Assembly: GCF_014836945.1 (NCBI RefSeq)
Contig: NZ_JACSPX010000001.1
Span: forward strand, 1,139,510-1,203,509
DNA: 64,000 nucleotides
Source of the DNA: Microbacterium commune
GTDB lineage: Bacteria > Actinomycetota > Actinomycetes > Actinomycetales > Microbacteriaceae
Direction of reading: 5' to 3'
Positions 24,144-33,301 of the stretch are shown here, in pieces. Made by a program: the position numbers and the translations under genes. The notes below the pieces were generated by a model. That model ran no database searches, was not told where the DNA came from, and saw only the letters and a list, made by a program, of their open reading frames with translations. How positions within the stretch are numbered: position 1 is the first letter of the stretch; every line of letters starts with the position of its first letter.

Positions 24144-25319
24144 TCAGCGCGCGGGCAGGATCACCGTCGGCGTCGGCGCGTCGGTGACGTGGCGCACGTC
24201 GCGCGGGGCTCCGGTGCGCTCGTCCAGATCGACCACACTGACCGTGCCCGACCGCTGTCCCGCCACGAGCAGAGTGCCGTCGTACACGAGATGGTGGCGG
24301 GGCCAGTCGACGCCCGAGTCGGCGAGCGCGAACGGTTCGAGAATCTCGCCGCCACCGCGCACGCGGAGAGCCGCGAGCGTGTTGCTGCCGCGCAGCGCCG
24401 TGTAGAGGGTGTCTCCGTCGCGGGAGACCGCGAGCTCGGCGGGGAAGTCGACCCCGATCTGGGCGATCGGCGACGCGGTGGTGGCCGAGACGAGGCCCCA
24501 GACTCCGTCGCGGGCGGATGCCAGGGTGAACACCTCGCACGAGTACTCGGTGACCACGTGCAGATGCCCGCTGGGGTGCAGCACCATGTGGCGTGGCCCG
24601 GTGCCGCGCGGCAGCACGACGTCGTGATCGACCGTCAGCCCCGCGCCGGATGCCCGCCAGATGCGCACCAGATCGAACCCGAGGTCGGTGGTGGCGATGC
24701 GCCCGTCGGGCAGGAACACCGCCGCGTGCGCGTGCGACACCCGCGGCTCCTCGCCCGCGGGAAGCGGGTGCGGGTCGCGGGCGCGATGCACATCGGGGGC
24801 CGACACTCCAGATGTCGGACGGTTCACGGCATCCGGTCCGACATCTGGAGTGTCGGCCCCCGGAGTGTCGAAGAAGCCCGAGGCCCCACCGTCGCCGAAC
24901 AGCGCGGCGCGCAGGGCCGCGGCCTTGTCGACGCCGGCCGGCACGAGCGCGCCGTCGTCGGCGATGCCGAAGCGGACGACCCGTCCGTCGCCGTAGCAGC
25001 TGGCGATCAGCATCCGTCCGCCGGGCGAGACGGCGAGATGACAGACCGAGTCGCCGGCGGGGAGCGGACCGCCGAGCGGACGCAGCGCCGTTTCTCCGGC
25101 GCGGGCGAACGCCTGCACCACCCCTGCACCCTCCTGGGCGGCGTAGACGACGTCGAGCGTCGGATGCGCCGCCAGCCACGAGGGGGATGCCACCGGCGCG
25201 GCCGTGCCGCGATGGCGCAGCGTCGACGGTCCGCGGCCCTCGTCGACCGAGAGGATGCCGATGCCCTCGGCATCGCCCTCCGTGTCGGAGCCGTAGCCGC
25301 CGATCCAGAACCGCGTCAT
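24144..25319 (-). CDS. Lactonase-family beta-propeller protein with inserted palindrome peptide
   Basis: A 391-residue seven-bladed propeller of the Pgl/YbhE lactonase family, which hydrolyses 6-phosphogluconolactone in some bacteria. Family signatures are WLAAHPTLDVVYAAQE, CHLAVSPGGRMLIASCYGDG, SHAHAAVFLPDGRIATTDLGFD and GTGPRHMVLHPSGHLHVVTE. Residues about 153-175 are encoded by palindrome copy C (24795-24861) and read GADTPDVGPDAVNRPTSGVSAP; they extend a loop just ahead of SHAHA, a variable point in the family. The protein is about 40 residues longer than usual, but the frame is kept. It follows purA by 25 bp in the same direction. Confidence 0.88.
   Translation of the reverse strand: MTRFWIGGYGSDTEGDAEGIGILSVDEGRGPSTLRHRGTAAPVASPSWLAAHPTLDVVYAAQEGAGVVQAFARAGETALRPLGGPLPAGDSVCHLAVSPGGRMLIASCYGDGRVVRFGIADDGALVPAGVDKAAALRAALFGDGGASGFFDTPGADTPDVGPDAVNRPTSGVSAPDVHRARDPHPLPAGEEPRVSHAHAAVFLPDGRIATTDLGFDLVRIWRASGAGLTVDHDVVLPRGTGPRHMVLHPSGHLHVVTEYSCEVFTLASARDGVWGLVSATTASPIAQIGVDFPAELAVSRDGDTLYTALRGSNTLAALRVRGGGEILEPFALADSGVDWPRHHLVYDGTLLVAGQRSGTVSVVDLDERTGAPRDVRHVTDAPTPTVILPAR
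24795..24861. repeat. Palindromic element copy C (inside the lactonase gene)
   Basis: A 67-bp copy with perfect 26-bp arms; the 15-base centre (GGTTCACGGCATCCG region) differs from other copies. It is read in the same frame as copy B and yields the same peptide ends, GADTPDVG and RPTSGVSAP. Confidence 0.95.
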
Positions 25320-25344
25320 GCTGCGTCCTCTCCCGGCTGCGGGA

Positions 25345-26631
25345 TCAGTCGATCAGGTCGTGGCGCACGATCACCTGGTCGCGGGCCGGGCCCACGCCGA
25401 TCACCGAGATGCGGGTGTTGCTCATCCGCTCGAGGGTGAGCACGTAGTCCTTCGCCGTCTGCGGCAGGTCGTCGAAGGTGCGCGCCGTCGAGATGTCCTC
25501 GCTCCAGCCGGGGAAGCTCTCGTAGATCGGCTTCGCGTGGTGGAAGTCGGTCTGGTTGACCGGCACCTCGTCGAAGCGCGTGCCGTCGACGTCGTAGGCC
25601 ACGCACACCGGGATCTGCTCGAGTCCGGTGAGCACGTCGAGCTTGGTGAGCACGAGATCGGTGATGCCGTTCACGCGCGTCGCGTAGCGGGTGATCGGGG
25701 CGTCGTACCAGCCGGTGCGGCGGTCGCGACCCGTGGTGGTGCCGTACTCGAACCCGGTCTTGCGCAGCCACTCGCCCATCTCGTCCTCGAGCTCGGTGGG
25801 GAACGGGCCCGAGCCGACGCGGGTGGTGTACGCCTTGACGATGCCGACGATGCGGTCGAGGCGGTTGGGTCCGACTCCCGAGCCGGATGCCGCTCCCGCA
25901 GACGTCGCGGTCGACGAGGTCACGAACGGGTAGGTGCCGTGGTCGACGTCGAGCATGGTTGCCTGACCGGCTTCGAACACGACGACCTCGCCGCGGTTCA
26001 GGGCCTCGTCGACGAGGTGCCCGGTGTCGGCGACCAGCGGACGCAGCCGCTCGGTGTACGAGAGCAGGTCGTCGACGATCTCGTCGACGGTGATCGAGCG
26101 GCGGTTGAACATCTTCACCAGCAGGTGGTTCTTCTGGTCGAGGGCGCCCTCGACCTTCTGCCGCAGGATGTTCTCGTCGAAGAGGTCCTGCACGCGGATG
26201 CCGACGCGGTTGATCTTGTCGGCGTACGCCGGGCCGATGCCGCGGCCGGTGGTGCCGATGCGGCGCTTGCCGAGGAAGCGCTCGGTGACCTTGTCGAGCG
26301 TGCGGTGGTACGCCGTGATGATGTGCGCGTTGGCGCTCACCTTCAGGCGCGACGTGTCGACGCCGCGCGCCTCGAGCGCGTCGAGCTCCTGGAACAGCAC
26401 GGCGAGGTCGACGACCACGCCGTTGCCGATCACCGGGTTCACCCCGGGGCTCAGGATGCCCGAGGGGAGCAGGTGCAGGGCGTACTTCTCGTCGCCGATG
26501 ACGACGGTGTGGCCGGCGTTGTTGCCGCCGTTGAACTTGACCACCCAGTCGGTGCGCTCGCCGAGCAGGTCGGTGGCCTTGCCCTTGCCCTCATCGCCCC
26601 ACTGGACGCCGACGATCACGATTCCTGGCAT
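25345..26631 (-). CDS. purA: Adenylosuccinate synthetase
   Basis: The GTP-dependent enzyme that joins IMP and aspartate on the way to AMP, 428 residues, the usual length. Signatures are [41 protein letters not shown] and GTYPFVTSS. The ATG at 26631 starts [15 protein letters not shown]; 14 extra in-frame residues upstream are not conserved. A minus-strand TAGGAT (26712-26707) is a plausible -10 box with a leader of about 70 bases. Confidence 0.97.
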   Translation of the reverse strand: MPGIVIVGVQWGDEGKGKATDLLGERTDWVVKFNGGNNAGHTVVIGDEKYALHLLPSGILSPGVNPVIGNGVVVDLAVLFQELDALEARGVDTSRLKVSANAHIITAYHRTLDKVTERFLGKRRIGTTGRGIGPAYADKINRVGIRVQDLFDENILRQKVEGALDQKNHLLVKMFNRRSITVDEIVDDLLSYTERLRPLVADTGHLVDEALNRGEVVVFEAGQATMLDVDHGTYPFVTSSTATSAGAASGSGVGPNRLDRIVGIVKAYTTRVGSGPFPTELEDEMGEWLRKTGFEYGTTTGRDRRTGWYDAPITRYATRVNGITDLVLTKLDVLTGLEQIPVCVAYDVDGTRFDEVPVNQTDFHHAKPIYESFPGWSEDISTARTFDDLPQTAKDYVLTLERMSNTRISVIGVGPARDQVIVRHDLID

Positions 26632-26782
26632 GCGTGTACCCCCTGGTGCTGCACGCTTTCGCCGGGTTTGCACCGGCAGATGAGCTGGCCCTGATCGGGC
26701 GTGACCATCCTATCGGAGGGCCTGCGACGGCCCCTGGCGCATCGGCACGAACCCGCGGGGGCCCTGCGACGCCCCTCGCCCC

Positions 26783-26908
26783 TCAGCCGGCCGGAGTGAA
26801 CCGGATCGGGAACCGCACCTGCACGATGCCGCCCTTCGGCTCGCGCGTCAGCTGGGCGGTTACCCTGTACCGGGGGTTCTCGGTCGTCGACGAGCGCCCG
26901 ACGCGCAC
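26783..26908 (-). CDS. Possible 41-residue protein or gene remnant
   Basis: A short minus-strand frame with GTG start, MRVGRSSTTENPRYRVTAQ... ending VRFPIRFTPAG. Its third codon position is G or C in 39 of 41 codons, as strong as in the proven genes around it, while no gene is known on the other strand here. I do not recognise the sequence. It may be a real small gene ahead of purA or the end of a decayed longer gene. It overlaps the region expected to hold the moxR promoter, which argues for caution. Confidence 0.3.
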   Translation of the reverse strand: MRVGRSSTTENPRYRVTAQLTREPKGGIVQVRFPIRFTPAG

Positions 26909-26920
26909 GAGGAGTGAGAG

Positions 26921-27946
<1,026 letters not shown>

Positions 27947-27951
27947 CGCCC

Positions 27952-28842
27952 ATGGCGAGTCTGATCACCCAGGTGAAGGCCACGCTCTTCATCCGCTCGT
28001 CGCAGAAGTCGATGCACGCGCTGGACGGCGCGTACGCCTCGCTGCTGCGCGGACGCAGCCTCGACTTCGAGGATCTGCGACCTTACGAGTTCGGCGATCA
28101 GGTGCGGGACATCGACTGGCGCGCGACCGCCCGTCACGGCGAGCCGCTGATCAAGCGCACCAAGGCCACCCGCAAGCACACGGTGCTGTTCCTCGTCGAC
28201 ACCGGTCGCGGCATGCGCGCGCTCGCGGAGGACGAGGGCGGCAAGCGCGATCTCGCCGTGCTGCTGACCGGTGCCCTCGGCTTCCTCACCGTGCGTCACG
28301 GTGACGACTTCTCCGTCGTCTACGGCGACAGCGCTCGCGTGCGACGGCTGGCGACCGGCAGCAGCGAGGGCGCCCTCGAGCACGCGCTGCGCACGGTGAG
28401 CGCGGCGATCGACTCCAGCACGGCGGCGGGGGATCGGGATGCCCTGCTGCGCTACACCGCGCGCACTATCGCACGGCGCATGATCGTCGTGCTCGTCACC
28501 GACGAGGCGCCGCTGACGCCCGACACCGAGGGTCTGCTGCGCCGGCTCACCGTGCAGCACGATGTGCTCTGGATGACCGTGCGCGACGCCGACCCCGTCA
28601 TCCGGCCGGGCAGCGCGGGCGCGCACCGACGCGACGTCGACAGCGGCTGGACCATTCCCGACTTCGTGCACGGCGACGTGGAGGTGATGGCCGAGCTGGC
28701 CGCCGACGAGGCGGCCCACACCGCCGCGCGCGATGCCACGCTGCGACGGCTCGAGATCGCGCACGCCGAGTTCGGCGCGCAGAGCGCGGCGGTGCCCACG
28801 CTGCTCGCCATGCTCAACAGGAGGTCGCATGCCCGCACCTGA
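27952..28842 (+). CDS. DUF58 domain protein
   Basis: A 296-residue protein of the DUF58 family, always found next to MoxR. The hallmark is RGRSLDFEDLRPYEFGDQVRDIDWRATARHGEPLIK, followed by a VWA-like fold with VLFLVDTGRGMRAL in place of a perfect MIDAS (D-T-G-R-G). It starts five bases after the moxR stop. No membrane segment, so likely a cytoplasmic MoxR partner. Confidence 0.9.
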   Translation: MASLITQVKATLFIRSSQKSMHALDGAYASLLRGRSLDFEDLRPYEFGDQVRDIDWRATARHGEPLIKRTKATRKHTVLFLVDTGRGMRALAEDEGGKRDLAVLLTGALGFLTVRHGDDFSVVYGDSARVRRLATGSSEGALEHALRTVSAAIDSSTAAGDRDALLRYTARTIARRMIVVLVTDEAPLTPDTEGLLRRLTVQHDVLWMTVRDADPVIRPGSAGAHRRDVDSGWTIPDFVHGDVEVMAELAADEAAHTAARDATLRRLEIAHAEFGAQSAAVPTLLAMLNRRSHART

Positions 28843-29317
28843 TGAGCTGTATCCGCCCGCTCAGTACGGCTGGGGCTGGCTCGTGCTGGCGATCGGCATC
28901 CTGCTGCTGCTCGCCGGCGGCGCCTGGCTGCTGATCGCGCTGACCAGGCCGAGGCAGAGCATCACCCTGCCGGGAGAGGCCGCACTCGCACCGCCGGCAG
29001 CGGCGGTCCTCGATCAGCTGCGCGGGGAGTACCTGGCCGACGTCCAGCGCATCGAAGACGCATACCGCTCGGGGAATATGACGCCGCGACAGGCGAATCT
29101 CGAGCTGAGCCGCACCGTGCGCGCGTTCGTCAACGAGTACTCCGGGCTCGAGGCGCCGGTGCTCGCGCTCGACGATCTCGTCGCTCGCGGCGTCGATCCC
29201 GCCCTCATCGACGCGATCCGCCGGCACTACTACCCGAGCATCTTCCAGCGCGGACCCGCGATCGATCCGGTCTACGGCGCCGACGCCGCGCGCACCGTCG
29301 TCACGAGCTGGCACTGA
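28829..29317 (+). CDS. Single-pass membrane protein of the MoxR cluster
   Basis: A 162-residue protein with one N-terminal transmembrane helix (about 14-36, GWLVLAIGILLLLAGGAWLLIAL) and a cytoplasmic helical domain. Position between DUF58 and VWA genes matches the DUF4381-like member of such clusters, though resemblance is mainly positional. It begins inside the end of the DUF58 gene (14-bp overlap) with AGGAGG just ahead of the ATG. Confidence 0.78.
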   Translation: MPAPDELYPPAQYGWGWLVLAIGILLLLAGGAWLLIALTRPRQSITLPGEAALAPPAAAVLDQLRGEYLADVQRIEDAYRSGNMTPRQANLELSRTVRAFVNEYSGLEAPVLALDDLVARGVDPALIDAIRRHYYPSIFQRGPAIDPVYGADAARTVVTSWH

Positions 29318-29328
29318 GGGGTGACGAC

Positions 29329-30333
29329 GTGACACTGAACATCTGGTGGATGCCGCTGGTCGCCCTCGGCGTGCTCGCCGCAGCCGTCGCGGTGGGGGCG
29401 GTCATCGGCATCCGCTCGGGCCGACGTGCCGACGCCCGGCCGGCCGCACTGGTCTCGCGCGCGGAGCGACTGCGCGCGCTGCCCTCGTTCCGCGCCGCGG
29501 TGCGGCGGCGGACGGCGCTGCTGTCGGGCATCGTCGCGCTCGGCGCGATCGCCGTGCTGCTCGGCGGGGTCGTCGCCGCCCGTCCGATGGCGCCGAAGAC
29601 CGTGCAGCCCGTGAACGCCAGCCGCGACATCATGCTCTGCCTCGACGTGTCGGGATCGATGTCGGACGTCGACGTCGAGGTGCTCAGCGTCTTCAAAGAG
29701 CTGCTGGAGGGGTTCGAGGGCGAGCGGATCGGACTGACCATCTTCAACAGCTCGCCCGTGCAGGTGTTCCCCCTCACCGACGACTACGCGTTCGTGAAGG
29801 AGCAACTCCAGAATGTGCGCAGCAGCTTCGACTATGTCGACGAGACGCCCGAGCACTGGGTCGGCACGCTCAACGGCCCCGGCGCCTCGCTGATCGGCGA
29901 CGGCCTCGCCGCGTGCACGATGCGCTTCGACCATCAGGACGACGAGCGCAGCCGCTCGGTGATCCTCGCGACCGACAACGAGCTCGCGGGCGCGTCGATC
30001 CTCACGCTCGACGAGGCGGCGCAGTACGCGAAGGAGCAGCGCGTGCGTGTCTTCGCCCTGAACCCGGTGCAGGGCAAGGACGCGCAGGTCAGCGCGCAGC
30101 TGGCCGACGCGGCGGCACTCACCGGCGGGCAGTCGTACGCGCTGCGGGCGACCACCACCGTGGGCGACATCATCGCCGAGATCCAGAAGCAGGAGGCGAC
30201 GACGCTGAAGGGTCAGGCGCAGGTGATCCTGGTGGACAGCCCGAACCTGTGGATCTCGCTGATGCTCGTGGCGGTGCTCGGCTTCGTCGTGCTGCTGAGC
30301 GTGGTTCGGGATGCCGGAGGGAGGCGCCCGTGA
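29329..30333 (+). CDS. VWA-domain membrane protein (intact MIDAS)
   Basis: A 334-residue membrane-anchored von Willebrand A protein. Helices are at about 5-28, 62-86 and 305-328, the VWA domain between the last two. The metal site is complete: CLDVSGSMSD supplies DxSxS, with threonine and aspartate ligands in the expected later strands (VILATDNELAG). GTG start at 29329. Probably a client or receptor for the MoxR ATPase. Confidence 0.88.
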   Translation: MTLNIWWMPLVALGVLAAAVAVGAVIGIRSGRRADARPAALVSRAERLRALPSFRAAVRRRTALLSGIVALGAIAVLLGGVVAARPMAPKTVQPVNASRDIMLCLDVSGSMSDVDVEVLSVFKELLEGFEGERIGLTIFNSSPVQVFPLTDDYAFVKEQLQNVRSSFDYVDETPEHWVGTLNGPGASLIGDGLAACTMRFDHQDDERSRSVILATDNELAGASILTLDEAAQYAKEQRVRVFALNPVQGKDAQVSAQLADAAALTGGQSYALRATTTVGDIIAEIQKQEATTLKGQAQVILVDSPNLWISLMLVAVLGFVVLLSVVRDAGGRRP

Positions 30334-31382
30334 TCCTCCAGCCCGTCCTGCATCCGATCCTGCTCGCGCTGCTGTGCGCGGTGCCGGCGTTCTTCGTCGT
30401 GCGCGCACTCGTGAGGGGGCCCTCGCGCGGGCTGTGGGCGCTGCGCCTGGGCATGATCGTCGTCGTCTTCGTCATGCTGTTGCGGCCCGGCATCCCCGGT
30501 GGCACCTCGGAGACCCTCGCCACCGACACCGATGTCGTGATCGTCGTCGACACGACGGCGAGCATCGTCGCCGAGGACTGGGCAGGTGACCGCCCCCGCA
30601 TCGACGGCGTCCGCGCCGACGTGCAGGCCATCGTCGACGAGTACCCGGGGGCGCGGTTCGCGCTGATCAGCTTCGACGCGGCCGCGCAGCTGCGTCTGCC
30701 GCTGACGACGGATGCGACCGCGCTCATCTCATCGCTCGACGTGCTGCGGCCCGAGGTGACCGATCAGTCGCGCGGATCGTCGATCGGCATCGCGAACCGG
30801 ATGCTGGCCGACACGCTCGCGGCTGCGGCGGAGGCGTCGCCCGAGCGCGGGCGAATGGTGTTCTACCTCGGCGACGGCGAGCAGACGGCGTCGAGCGAGC
30901 CGGAGTCATTCGCCTCGAGCGCGAAGTACGTCGACGGCGGGGCGGTGCTGGGCTACGGCACCGCCGAGGGCGGGCCGATGCGGAAGACGACCGGCCAGGG
31001 CTCGGAGAGCGGTGGATACATCGAGTACCAGGGACAGCCCGCCCGGTCGGTGATCGATGAAGACAACCTGCGCCGGGTGTCCGAGCAGCTCGGCATCGAG
31101 TACCGGGCCAGGGCGGCGGATGCCGAGATCGACCTGCCCGAAGCGCCGACGAGCACCACCGACTACGCGGCCTCCGGCGAGGTCGGCAACGTCGTCGAGC
31201 TGTACTGGATCGGGGCGCTGGCGCTGATCGCGATGCTGGCGGTCGAGGTCGCGCTCGCGACCATCTCGGTCGTGCGGCTGCGCGGACTCGCCCGACCGCA
31301 GCCGGCCCCGGCGCCACCGATGCCGGCGCGGCCGGCCCCGACGCCGCCGGCCCCGACGCCGCCGAAGGGGGGCATCGGATGA
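30330..31382 (+). CDS. VWA-domain membrane protein (variant MIDAS)
   Basis: A second VWA protein, 350 residues, with helices at about 6-24, 34-52 and 292-315. Its metal site reads VVDTTASIVAED, that is DxTxS instead of DxSxS, so metal binding may differ from the preceding paralogue. The C-terminus is a Pro/Ala tail (PAPAPPMPARPAP). GTG start, GTGA overlap with the previous stop, with GGAGGGAGG ahead. Confidence 0.86.
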   Translation: MILQPVLHPILLALLCAVPAFFVVRALVRGPSRGLWALRLGMIVVVFVMLLRPGIPGGTSETLATDTDVVIVVDTTASIVAEDWAGDRPRIDGVRADVQAIVDEYPGARFALISFDAAAQLRLPLTTDATALISSLDVLRPEVTDQSRGSSIGIANRMLADTLAAAAEASPERGRMVFYLGDGEQTASSEPESFASSAKYVDGGAVLGYGTAEGGPMRKTTGQGSESGGYIEYQGQPARSVIDEDNLRRVSEQLGIEYRARAADAEIDLPEAPTSTTDYAASGEVGNVVELYWIGALALIAMLAVEVALATISVVRLRGLARPQPAPAPPMPARPAPTPPAPTPPKGGIG

Positions 31383-32149
31383 GCACGCCATCGCAGGCGG
31401 ATGCCGCTGCGGCCCTGCTGGCCGTCAACCGGCGCCGCCGTCGGATCCGCCGCTGGGTCGCGATCGCGACCCTCCCCCTCACGCTCGCCGCACTGCTGCT
31501 CGTGGCCAAGCTGCTGAGCATGTACGCGTTCGCGCATACGTCGATCAGCACGTTCGTGTCTGGTGCGTACGCCGAGTCGGAGTCGGCCGCCCGCGGGCAG
31601 GACATCGCCAACTGGTTCGAGCCGTTCGCCGCGCCGTACAACATCGGCACGGCGCTGGGCGGCGCAGACGAGCTCGGTGCCTCCCGGACGGAGCTGGAGC
31701 GCGCGCTGCCCCTCGCCCAGGGGCTGCAGGTGTGCCCCGTGCTGATCAACCTGTCGCTCGTCGTCGAGCGGCAGGGCGACGCCGCGCAGGCCGACGGCGA
31801 CGCCGCGAGAGCCGCCGAGCTGTACGGCGAAGCGCTCGAGATCACCGTCGAGACGCCGGAGGAGTGCCGCAGCGAGGCAGCCCAGCAGCAGTCGCCGCAG
31901 CCGAACCGCGACATGAGCGACACGCTCGACGAGAATCAGCGGCGCCAGCAGGAGAAGCAGCGTCAGAGCCAGCAGCCGCCACCCGAGCAGCCGCAGCAGC
32001 CAGACCAGGGAGAGCAGGGAGAGACGCCGCAGGACAAGCTCGACGACATCGAGGACCGCCTGAATCAGGGCGCGCAGGAGCGAGAGGACCAGCTCGGCGG
32101 CGGGCAGGGCGACGACGGCTCCGGTGGGGGAACGGACAAGCCGTGGTAG
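31379..32149 (+). CDS. Membrane protein with TPR-like segment and Gln-rich tail
   Basis: A 256-residue protein: one transmembrane helix (about 26-50), a segment of about 90 residues with TPR-like spacing (AARAAELYGEALEITVETPEE), and a low-complexity Gln/Glu/Pro tail (QQPPPEQPQQPDQGEQGE). Clusters with MoxR and paired VWA proteins often hold a TPR protein at this place. ATGA overlap with the VWA gene. Function unknown. Confidence 0.75.
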   Translation: MSTPSQADAAAALLAVNRRRRRIRRWVAIATLPLTLAALLLVAKLLSMYAFAHTSISTFVSGAYAESESAARGQDIANWFEPFAAPYNIGTALGGADELGASRTELERALPLAQGLQVCPVLINLSLVVERQGDAAQADGDAARAAELYGEALEITVETPEECRSEAAQQQSPQPNRDMSDTLDENQRRQQEKQRQSQQPPPEQPQQPDQGEQGETPQDKLDDIEDRLNQGAQEREDQLGGGQGDDGSGGGTDKPW

Positions 32150-33252
32150 ATCATCAGCGCAGCAGATACGTCGGCGGCTCCGAAGGCGCCCCTCCCCTGC
32201 CCCCGGTCGGCGGCTACGCGGGCGCTGCCCGTGCGCGGGGAGGGCTGGATGCCGCGGCCGGCCTGCCCACGGCATCCGGAGTCACATACACCGACCCGGC
32301 GGCCGTCCGCAAGACGGGGGTCAACGCAGTCGGGCTCGCCGCCATCTCGGCGACGGCCGTCTTCGCCGTGATCCTGCTGCTGCTCATGCTCGCCGGCGGC
32401 ACCGACGCGCTGTACGGCGTGACGCTGCTCGTACTGCAGCTCGCGATCGTCGGCGTGATCGTCGCGGCGCTGCTCACCCGACGCGGCCGGATGCTGGGGG
32501 CGATCGCCCTGGCCGTCTCGCTCGTCTGCAACGTCGCGACCGTCGGCGCCGTGGGCGCCCTGTACTCCTCGGCGACCCAGGCGTACGGCGGCACGAAGTC
32601 CGAGCAGCAGCGGCACGAAGAGGCGTATCCCGGCGTGAAGGACTACTCGCCCGACGAGGCCCTGAACGGACCGTCTCTCGACGAGGTGCAGGCCGAGGGC
32701 GACGCTCTGATGGCCGCGATCCGCGCCCGGCTGAGCGATCGCTACGGCTACACGTGGGTGCAGAGCGGCACGGTCGACGTGAGCCCCGAGCGCAACGGGT
32801 ACGGCGGTGAGTCGATGCTGCGCCGGTACACGTCGACGGCGTGGACGACCGAGCAGCCCGTGCAGGACGACGCACGCAAACGCGAGGTCATGCAGGCGAT
32901 CGGCGAGGTGCTCCTCGAGCGCGGTCTCAGCGACCTGTACCCGCTGAACGAGATCGACACCGGCATCTCGCCCGACATGGTGGCGAAGCTGTACGGCTCG
33001 ACCGAGCCGTCCCGGCAGCACACCTGGGAGTACTACGGCGACACCTACCCCGGGCCGATGCGCTTCTACGCGTACGCGTACGACCTGTCGAACGACCCCA
33101 CCGGGGAGTTCCGCCTGCAGCGCGAGGCGATCGCGGCGCAGACGGGCGAGCCCCTCGAGGGCATCCAGCTCATCGTCTTCGCCCGCCGCGTGCTGCCCGA
33201 GGCCGACCGGGCCGAGTTCGAGCAGCGCCTGCAGGAGTACCCGGGGTTCTGA
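32143..33252 (+). CDS. Multi-pass membrane protein ending the MoxR operon
   Basis: A 369-residue protein that I do not recognise. An N-terminal Gly/Pro-rich cytoplasmic part is followed by three helices (about 62-84, 90-112, 118-142) and a soluble domain of about 200 residues with conserved-looking stretches YGYTWVQSGTVDVSPERNGYGGESMLRRY and QHTWEYYGDTYPGPMRFYAYAYDL. The GTG at 32143 overlaps the preceding stop by seven bases and has a G-rich site in front. It likely acts with the MoxR/VWA complex at the membrane. Confidence 0.68.
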   Translation: MVDHQRSRYVGGSEGAPPLPPVGGYAGAARARGGLDAAAGLPTASGVTYTDPAAVRKTGVNAVGLAAISATAVFAVILLLLMLAGGTDALYGVTLLVLQLAIVGVIVAALLTRRGRMLGAIALAVSLVCNVATVGAVGALYSSATQAYGGTKSEQQRHEEAYPGVKDYSPDEALNGPSLDEVQAEGDALMAAIRARLSDRYGYTWVQSGTVDVSPERNGYGGESMLRRYTSTAWTTEQPVQDDARKREVMQAIGEVLLERGLSDLYPLNEIDTGISPDMVAKLYGSTEPSRQHTWEYYGDTYPGPMRFYAYAYDLSNDPTGEFRLQREAIAAQTGEPLEGIQLIVFARRVLPEADRAEFEQRLQEYPGF

Positions 33253-33301
33253 GGTCGGAGCTGCGCTCCCGCGGCGCCCGAGATCCGGCCTGACAACCGC
33301 C

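Noticed and set aside
22633..25179. An 848-codon frame joining the oxidoreductase to sequence antisense or out of frame with the lactonase
   Set aside because: Only the last 469 codons match a family; the upstream part overlaps the lactonase gene out of frame.
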